Source of the DNA: Gammaproteobacteria bacterium
Lineage (GTDB): Bacteria > Pseudomonadota > Gammaproteobacteria > Enterobacterales > Kangiellaceae
NCBI GenBank assembly: GCA_002401655.1
Contig: NVTT01000012.1
Location: 42,651 to 48,954 of the forward strand
DNA: 6,304 bases
Direction of reading: 5' to 3'
The position numbers were made by a program, and so were the translations under genes. This document shows positions 1 through 3,837 of this stretch, one piece after another. A model generated the notes under the pieces. That model had not been told where the DNA came from. It worked only from the letters and a program-made list of their open reading frames with translations, and did no database searches. Numbering within the stretch: position 1 is the first letter of the stretch; the number at the start of each line of letters is the position of its first letter.

Positions 1-455
1 GTCCCATCACCACCAACAAACAAAATAATATCTAACTCTAATTTACATAATTCAGTCACTAAAATTTCAGTATCTTCTGCACTGGTGAATTTTTCTGCTT
101 CTAATAATGAGTGCTTTTGAGAATGGTTTGTTTCTTTTGAATTGGATTTTTTTGGATCCGTTTCTTTTGGATCCGTTTCTTTTCGACAAGTCATTATTGG
201 GAAAGTCACTATTTCGTAGTTAATACTGAGTTCTGAACAAAGCTTCTCGCCCATTTCTCCGCTTGCGGTATAGACTTTTATGTCGCTGAAGTAATCTTTA
301 AACTGCTTAAAACACAACATCGCTTTATCTAGTGCTAGTTTCTTAGCGCCTAATTTAAATGCCTGCTCTCTTATTTCATCCCCATCACTTCCTTTAAAAC
401 CGACCCTTCCGCCAATTCCAGCGTAGGGATTAATGACTAAACCAATGTTAAGCAT
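1..455 (-). CDS. ATP-NAD kinase-like protein (COG3199 type), N-terminal part, cut by the window edge
   Basis: The gene runs off the left edge; 151 complete codons are visible. The N-terminus reads MLNIGLVINPYAGIGG followed by KGSDG (residues 21-25), the hallmark opening of the COG3199 branch of the NAD kinase/diacylglycerol kinase superfamily. The visible part ends in the nucleotide-binding motif VGGDG(T) at residues 147-151. A conserved ASGEMGE segment lies at 64-70. Family members are predicted cytoplasmic phosphotransferases using ATP or polyphosphate; the true substrate is not established from sequence. The ATG at 453-455 overlaps the last codons of epmC (ATGCTTAA), which suggests translational coupling and one transcript. 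A weak GGAA lies about 9 bases upstream. Oddity: residues 91-125 form a hydrophilic K/E/T/S/N-rich loop that looks like an insertion relative to the usual family spacing and contains two exact KETDP copies. The family call is strong; the enzymatic activity is inferred. Confidence 0.88.
   Translation of the reverse strand, partial: MLNIGLVINPYAGIGGRVGFKGSDGDEIREQAFKLGAKKLALDKAMLCFKQFKDYFSDIKVYTASGEMGEKLCSELSINYEIVTFPIMTCRKETDPKETDPKKSNSKETNHSQKHSLLEAEKFTSAEDTEILVTELCKLELDIILFVGGDG
154..183. repeat. Perfect 15-base tandem repeat (two copies) inside the kinase-like gene
   Basis: The unit GGATCCGTTTCTTTT occurs twice back to back (154-168 and 169-183). A decayed GTTTCTTTT remnant lies nearby at 130-138. 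On the coding (minus) strand each unit adds exactly five codons, KETDP, at residues 92-96 and 97-101. A degenerate KKSNSKET follows at 102-109. Because the unit is a multiple of three the frame is kept. It is most simply explained as slippage or a recent duplication in a tolerant surface loop. Confidence 0.9.
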
Positions 456-1038
456 TTTCAATTTCCAATTCTTTCGCAGATAAGGCAACACCATCTCTAA
501 ACGTTTTTACGATTTCCTCAAATAAGATTTTCCCTCGATAAGGAAGACCATATTTAAGAAAATCAACTGCTTGCCGGTATACAGCCTGTTTAAAATATTC
601 AGAAGCTTCCGTTTCTTGGCTTAAATTATCAGCGGAAAAATAAAAGGGTTGGTTACATGCCAAAGATAAAAGCCATTCAATCGCCTGGGGCTTTATTTCT
701 ACTTGCTCGAATTGTAATTGTTGCTCTAATGTTCTGCCTTCTTCTTCATACCAATAACCAAAATCATCTATTTGTCTTCTTTTCTCTCCGGCGATGGTCC
801 AATGTGCCATTTCATGAAGTGCACTAGATAAATAATCTTCTCTTGAGTGTATTTTCGCTTTACTGTCTTTTGTTGAAGCTTTATAAAACGGTTCCTTCGC
901 GCCAGAAACGAGTAAAGTATTTTCAGATTCGGCGAATAATTGATTGAAAATTTGGATCACCATAGTCAGTCGTTTCAATTCTAGATTCTCTACAATACTG
1001 TTTTCTTTAATTCTGTTAAGTTTAATTTTGGCGATCAT
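448..1038 (-). CDS. epmC: Elongation factor P hydroxylase EpmC (YfcM family)
   Basis: EpmC hydroxylates the lysyl-lysine of EF-P, the last step of the modification made by EpmA and EpmB. EF-P then relieves ribosome stalling at proline runs. The match to E. coli YfcM is clear by eye: SALHEMAHW (residues 72-80 from the ATG at 1038) gives the HExxH metal-binding pair H75/H79, followed by IAGEKRR, DFGYWY (92-97) and QFEQVEIKPQAIEWL. The C-terminal VDFLKYGLP segment also aligns. The length of 196 residues compares with about 182 in E. coli. The start is uncertain. ATG 1038, a TTG at 1044 and ATG 963 are all in frame and none has a good Shine-Dalgarno site. E. coli has about ten residues before the LIEIF-like segment, so 1038 gives a slightly long and 963 a slightly short protein. 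The 3' end overlaps the kinase-like gene by 8 bases. Whether epmA, epmB and efp are in the genome cannot be seen here. Confidence 0.92.
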   Translation of the reverse strand: MIAKIKLNRIKENSIVENLELKRLTMVIQIFNQLFAESENTLLVSGAKEPFYKASTKDSKAKIHSREDYLSSALHEMAHWTIAGEKRRQIDDFGYWYEEEGRTLEQQLQFEQVEIKPQAIEWLLSLACNQPFYFSADNLSQETEASEYFKQAVYRQAVDFLKYGLPYRGKILFEEIVKTFRDGVALSAKELEIENA

Positions 1039-1078
1039 CGGCAATTTAATTACTGTGTAATATTTGGCTAGAATTTTA

Positions 1079-1408
1079 ATGGTAAAAGACTCAAGTTACA
1101 CTATAATTATGGATATAAACGAATTATTAAGTCACTTGAATAGATACTACAGAGAATCCATGTCACAACAAATTGTTAAAATTGAATTTGATACAAAAGA
1201 TGACAAGTGTCTTCAGATAACGCTGAGACAAGTGCAGAAATATTTTTGGCGCAAGAAGGTTAACGAATTAAGTACTTATAAAGGATATGGGCGTAATTGG
1301 TATACTTTGCCTGAATATTCTCCAGCTCCCCTTAAAGTTGGAAAGCTACTTAGAGAAATTTCTCAAGACCCTCAATTTAAGCACTTAAGGTTCACTTCTA
1401 GATCTTAA
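1079..1408 (+). CDS. Small hypothetical protein, family not recognised
   Basis: An open frame of 109 codons plus stop from ATG 1079. A TTG at 1064 and ATGs at 1109 and 1160 are alternatives. Only the ATG at 1160 has a purine-rich AGAGAA stretch at a sensible distance. I do not recognise the family. The protein is basic and soluble, with no signal peptide or membrane segment and one cysteine. The second half looks like a folded, conserved-type sequence rather than random translation: an aromatic stretch QKYFWRKKVNEL, then YKGYGRNWYTLPEY, then a helix-like KVGKLLREI near the C-terminus. It is divergent from epmC, with only about 40 bases between the nominal starts, and convergent with fabR, with a 3-base gap between the stop codons. 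The lack of any competing ORF here and the tight packing support a real gene. Function unknown. Confidence 0.6.
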   Translation: MVKDSSYTIIMDINELLSHLNRYYRESMSQQIVKIEFDTKDDKCLQITLRQVQKYFWRKKVNELSTYKGYGRNWYTLPEYSPAPLKVGKLLREISQDPQFKHLRFTSRS

Positions 1409-1421
1409 TTTCTAGATCTTA
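1396..1421. repeat. 12-base direct repeat at the convergent gene ends
   Basis: TTCTAGATCTTA occurs at 1396-1407 and again at 1410-1421, period 14. The first copy holds most of the plus-strand stop codon (TAA 1406-1408). The second holds the fabR stop (TAG read on the minus strand, 1412-1414). Each copy contains the self-complementary AGATCT, so a 6-bp hairpin between 1400-1405 and 1414-1419 is possible. It is not GC-rich and not followed by a T-run, so I do not call it a terminator. Confidence 0.7.
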
Positions 1422-2026
1422 GATTTCGCTATATGTAACGTGTGAGCTCCAGTGGCAATATAACGTAATTGCATTATTGCTCGTTTTTCGATCTCTTTTC
1501 TTTGACTGGCTTTAGCTGCCAATAATTCCGCTCCAGCGTTGAAGACGATAGCCACCATAGCTTCAGCTTGGGCGTATGCTGACACTTTATCGTAACCAAT
1601 GCTTTGAACGTAATCGGTTAACTCCACGATAAAATACTGAATTTCTCGATCAACCGCGGTTCTTAATGCACGCATAGTGCCTGAGCGTTCATGAAACAGC
1701 AGTCTAAAAATATTGGGACTTGTCTCTGTGATTTCCATAAATATCTTTACAGAAGTGATAATCACACTACCACCTTCCTCAAATTGCTTGCGGGCTTTTC
1801 GCATGATTTGTCTTAAAGCTAAACCACATTCGTCTACAAGTGTTAAGCCCAACTCTTCCATATCTTTAAAGTGACGGTAAAAAGAAGTTGGCGCTATCCC
1901 CGCTTGCCTAGTCACTTCACGCAAACTTAAACCTGCAAAGCTTTGCTCTGCACTCAATTGACTAATCGCCGCGTCAATTATTGCGCGCCGAGTTTGTTCT
2001 TTTTGTTCAATTCTTGATTTTGACAT
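1412..2026 (-). CDS. fabR: TetR-family transcriptional repressor FabR of unsaturated fatty acid synthesis
   Basis: FabR is a cytoplasmic DNA-binding dimer that, in E. coli, represses fabB and fabA according to the ratio of unsaturated to saturated acyl thioesters. The 204-residue protein aligns by eye with E. coli FabR almost end to end: [13 protein letters not shown] (8-20), [16 protein letters not shown] (23-38), the helix-turn-helix with [12 protein letters not shown] (42-53) and ELGLTLVDE (58-66), then GGSVIITSV (85-93), [11 protein letters not shown] (107-117) and [16 protein letters not shown] (152-167). The C-terminal ligand-binding domain is therefore also present and the gene looks intact. 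The start is ATG 2024-2026; the upstream sequence has no strong Shine-Dalgarno site, but the N-terminus fits the family. It is divergent from a desaturase across a region with FabR-type palindromes, which points to the desaturase, and perhaps fabR itself, as targets. The Pseudomonas regulator DesT is a related alternative, but the residue-level match favours FabR. Confidence 0.95.
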   Translation of the reverse strand: MSKSRIEQKEQTRRAIIDAAISQLSAEQSFAGLSLREVTRQAGIAPTSFYRHFKDMEELGLTLVDECGLALRQIMRKARKQFEEGGSVIITSVKIFMEITETSPNIFRLLFHERSGTMRALRTAVDREIQYFIVELTDYVQSIGYDKVSAYAQAEAMVAIVFNAGAELLAAKASQRKEIEKRAIMQLRYIATGAHTLHIAKSKI

Positions 2027-2042
2027 GGTCGCATTCTAATCG

Positions 2043-2071
2043 TTGATAAAGATAAGCTGAGTAATTGTAAA
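2043..2071 (-). promoter_or_regulatory. Candidate sigma-70 promoter of fabR
   Basis: On the minus strand, TTTACA (2071-2066, five of six matches to the -35 consensus) is separated by 17 bases from TATCAA (2048-2043, four of six to the -10 consensus). Transcription would start near 2036, giving a very short leader before the ATG at 2026. A FabR-like site (2074-2089) sits directly upstream. Predicted from spacing and consensus only. Confidence 0.4.
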
Positions 2072-2073
2072 AA

Positions 2074-2089
2074 AATTACAGCTGTACGT
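2074..2089. promoter_or_regulatory. Degenerate second FabR-like operator
   Basis: AATTACAGCTGTACGT shares the TACA-NN-TGTACG core with the strong palindrome at 2161-2176, matching 10 of the 14 non-spacer positions. The central TACAGCTGTA (2077-2086) is itself a perfect palindrome. It lies 87 bases upstream of the strong site, centre to centre. It touches the candidate fabR promoter on one side and an alternative desaturase -35 on the other. It could be an auxiliary or autoregulatory site; binding is inferred. Confidence 0.4.
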
Positions 2090-2118
2090 TGGACAATTTA
2101 TGATATGCCTCCTATTCT
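2089..2118 (+). promoter_or_regulatory. Possible secondary upstream promoter of the desaturase gene
   Basis: TTGGAC (2089-2094), an 18-base spacer and TATTCT (2113-2118) form a fair sigma-70-like pair on the plus strand. It abuts the degenerate operator at 2074-2089. The downstream promoter at 2122-2150 has better spacing and a better -10, so this one is only an alternative. Confidence 0.25.
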
Positions 2119-2121
2119 TTA

Positions 2122-2150
2122 TTGTAATCTATTTAAATGCTCGTTATACT
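2122..2150 (+). promoter_or_regulatory. Likely main promoter of the desaturase gene
   Basis: TTGTAA (2122-2127) and TATACT (2145-2150, five of six to consensus) are separated by an ideal 17-base spacer. The start point would fall near 2157, leaving a leader of about 80 bases. The strong FabR-type palindrome begins only a few bases downstream of this start point, a position where a bound repressor would block initiation. Confidence 0.6.
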
Positions 2151-2159
2151 CATATTTTC

Positions 2160-2177
2160 AGCGTACACTTGTACGCA
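2160..2177. promoter_or_regulatory. FabR-type operator (perfect 7-2-7 palindrome)
   Basis: AGCGTACACTTGTACGCA contains GCGTACA, a two-base spacer CT, and its exact reverse complement TGTACGC (2161-2176). The GTACA-NN-TGTAC core is of the kind associated with FabR binding upstream of fabA and fabB in enterics (from memory of the family, not searched). It lies between fabR and its probable target desaturase, immediately downstream of the predicted start point near 2157, so simple roadblock or exclusion repression is the likely mechanism. Confidence 0.75.
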
Positions 2178-2226
2178 CAAAGTAAACGTAATCAAAAAAT
2201 CTTTTAATCAACAAATAAAAAGCTTT

Positions 2227-2232
2227 AAGGAA
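2227..2232 (+). promoter_or_regulatory. Ribosome binding site that fixes the desaturase start at 2239
   Basis: AAGGAA lies six bases before ATG 2239. The frame is open further upstream to an ATG at 2137, but that codon has no Shine-Dalgarno site, lies upstream of the predicted transcription start and would place the promoter and operator inside the coding region. ATG 2239 is therefore the better start. Confidence 0.8.
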
Positions 2233-2238
2233 ACATCA

Positions 2239-3384
2239 ATGCCTATTTCTCCGCAATACTATAAAAAGCCTGCAATCATATGGCTCAATGTTTCGGTTTT
2301 CCTCATTACTTTTTTAGTGGCAGCTATTGGTGTCCCTCTCTATGCATATTTTCAGGGGTTTTCTAGCACTACTATAATAATGGCAATTGTATCTCTAAGT
2401 TTTTGTGAGCTCTCAATAACAGCCGGTTATCATCGTTTATGGTCACATAAGGCGTACAAAGCGAATCCTGTCGTTCGATTTGTTTATGCGATTGGCGGAG
2501 CCTTTGCTGTACAAAATAGCGCTTTGCACTGGTGCTCTGACCATCGCATACATCATCAGCATGTCGATGATAACGACCGAGATCCTTATTCAGCGAAAAG
2601 AGGTTTTTGGTATTCACACATCGGCTGGATGCTCCGTGAACATCAAGCTCATCGATATCACGACTACAAAAATGTTAGTGATATGCAAAAAGATAAAGTC
2701 GTCATGTGGCAACATAATCATTATTTAACCTTAACATTACTGACTAATTTTGGTATACCGATACTCTTTGGACTATTTATTGGCGAGTTATGGGGAAGTA
2801 TATTGTTAGTTGGCTTTTTGAGATTAGTCGTTAGCCATCATTTAACATTCTTTATCAATTCACTGGCTCATATGTGGGGCAGTCAGCCTTATAGTGATAA
2901 AAATACAGCAAAAGACAGCGTAGTAATGGCCGTTCTTACATTTGGGGAGGGATACCATAATTTCCATCATGCTTTTCAATATGATTATCGTAATGCAATC
3001 AAGTGGTGGCAGTATGATCCAACCAAATGGCTAATTCAGATACTGAGCTTCACCGGATTAGCGAATGGCTTAAAACGAATTTCTGAAGAAAAAATCGCAA
3101 AAGCTATTGCTACGCAGGAGCTTAACAAAACAAAAACCAAACTAACTCAGCTCTCGTTAGCTAATAAAGAAGCCATCATAGAAAACCTGCAGGAAGAATA
3201 TGAGCAGTTAGTGATTAAACTAAATGCTTATTACTCGGCTAAAAAGGCTTGTTTAGAAAGTAAAAAAGATCAATTAATTCAAAATGTTGAAAAAAGTAAA
3301 TTGAAACAACATTACAATGAGTTAAAGCTAAGTTGGACGACTCAACAACAAGTATGGAAAAATTTAGTTCATCAATATGCCTAA
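2239..3384 (+). CDS. Membrane delta-9 fatty acid desaturase (stearoyl-CoA desaturase-like)
   Basis: This enzyme inserts a cis double bond into saturated acyl chains using O2, a di-iron centre and an external electron donor, and so raises membrane fluidity aerobically. With the start at ATG 2239 the protein has 381 residues. Hydrophobic segments lie at about 12-36, 43-62, 80-92, 163-183 and 185-200. The iron-binding histidine boxes are all present: HRLWSH (65-70), HRIHH (102-106) and HNFHH (240-244) within GEGYHNFHH. The extra NSLAHMWG motif (207-214, H211) typical of acyl-CoA desaturases is also there. The catalytic domain ends near 282. The last ~100 residues are a charged, K/E/Q/L-rich, predicted coiled-coil tail, which I believe also occurs in gammaproteobacterial relatives. 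Acyl-CoA rather than phospholipid is the likely substrate by motif similarity, unproven. It is divergent from fabR with an operator between, so FabR control is expected. Electron-transfer partners are not encoded nearby. Confidence 0.93.
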   Translation: MPISPQYYKKPAIIWLNVSVFLITFLVAAIGVPLYAYFQGFSSTTIIMAIVSLSFCELSITAGYHRLWSHKAYKANPVVRFVYAIGGAFAVQNSALHWCSDHRIHHQHVDDNDRDPYSAKRGFWYSHIGWMLREHQAHRYHDYKNVSDMQKDKVVMWQHNHYLTLTLLTNFGIPILFGLFIGELWGSILLVGFLRLVVSHHLTFFINSLAHMWGSQPYSDKNTAKDSVVMAVLTFGEGYHNFHHAFQYDYRNAIKWWQYDPTKWLIQILSFTGLANGLKRISEEKIAKAIATQELNKTKTKLTQLSLANKEAIIENLQEEYEQLVIKLNAYYSAKKACLESKKDQLIQNVEKSKLKQHYNELKLSWTTQQQVWKNLVHQYA

Positions 3385-3385
3385 T

Positions 3386-3397
3386 GATTATATAATC
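3386..3397. promoter_or_regulatory. AT-rich 12-base palindrome with a consensus -10 hexamer
   Basis: GATTATATAATC is a perfect palindrome starting two bases after the desaturase stop codon. On the plus strand it contains TATAAT (3391-3396), a perfect -10 element, but the -35 position (TTCATC, 3368-3373) is poor. It may be the promoter of the secreted-protein gene at 3463, with a leader of about 60 bases. Lacking GC pairs and a following T-run, it is not a terminator. Confidence 0.35.
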
Positions 3398-3462
3398 TCT
3401 AGTGAACGTAAAATAGCCCGCTGCTAAAAACCAAATTACTAAAACAATTAAGGGAACTGAAA

Positions 3463-3810
3463 ATGACTCTATTTAAAACCGCTTTATTAGTGGTCTCACT
3501 ATTTTTATCAATTACTCATTTATCCGCTGAGGGTAATCACTCCCACGATTTCCCTAAAGAAATCATGGCATTTCATCATGTAATGGCGCCTCTGTGGCAT
3601 ATGGACGAAGGGGCTGAACGAACCAATCTCAGCTGTGATACAACGGATAAAATGTTGTCTTTAACAAAAGACATTGCTGATTCTGAGAATCTTGCTAATG
3701 CTGTCACTGAAATGAAAAAAACTTGCACCGACAAAAAAGCCAACATTCAAGCTGACTTTAAAAAGGTTCATGATGCTTTTCATAAGGTTAGTGATAAGAC
3801 GAAAAAATAG
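3463..3810 (+). CDS. Small secreted His- and Cys-containing protein, function unknown
   Basis: The 115-residue precursor has a clear Sec signal peptide: K5, a hydrophobic run at 6-18, and a likely cut after LSA at residue 22. There is no lipobox cysteine, so the mature ~93 residues should be free in the periplasm or secreted. The start is well supported: AAGGGA at 3450-3455, seven bases before the ATG. The mature part begins with a His-rich stretch (H26, H28), followed by FHHVMAPLWHMDEGAER (37-53; H38, H39, H46) and two cysteines, C58 and C88, which could form a disulfide or bind metal. The rest is helical and lysine-rich, with H103 and H107 near the end, giving the look of a small helical bundle. 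I sense similarity to uncharacterised proteobacterial periplasmic proteins with an APLWH motif but can name no family. It follows the desaturase by 78 bases on the same strand, probably with its own promoter, and converges on the DUF748 gene. Metal binding is inference only. Confidence 0.8.
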   Translation: MTLFKTALLVVSLFLSITHLSAEGNHSHDFPKEIMAFHHVMAPLWHMDEGAERTNLSCDTTDKMLSLTKDIADSENLANAVTEMKKTCTDKKANIQADFKKVHDAFHKVSDKTKK

Positions 3811-3812
3811 AT

Positions 3813-3837
3813 CCTTAAACTGATAGAATAATTAAGG
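3813..3837 (-). terminator. Weak candidate intrinsic terminator of the DUF748 gene
   Basis: CCTTAA (3813-3818) pairs with TTAAGG (3832-3837) around a 13-base loop. On the minus strand the stem is followed by ATCTATTTTTT, a six-T run (3802-3807), as an intrinsic terminator would need. The stem is only 6 bp with two GC pairs and contains the DUF748 stop codon, so termination would be inefficient. For the plus-strand gene the T-run is missing on the far side. Confidence 0.35.

Noticed and set aside
1054..1063. TGTGTAATAT as an extended -10 promoter for the orphan ORF
   Set aside because: The TG is not at the extended -10 spacing and no -35 hexamer lies 16-18 bases upstream; too weak to call.
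1400..1419. Hairpin of two AGATCT copies as a bidirectional terminator
   Set aside because: Only six base pairs, two of them GC, and no T-run on either side; better described as a direct repeat.
2372..2617. Minus-strand open frame inside the desaturase gene
   Set aside because: It lies wholly antisense to a strongly supported gene with intact histidine boxes, and its translation shows no recognisable features.
2480..2728. Plus-strand open frame in another phase inside the desaturase gene
   Set aside because: Fully contained in the real coding frame, no ribosome binding site, no family-like sequence.
3400..3407. AGTGAACG resembling half of a DesT-type operator
   Set aside because: No inverted partner follows at the right distance and the regulator in the window is FabR-like; most likely chance.
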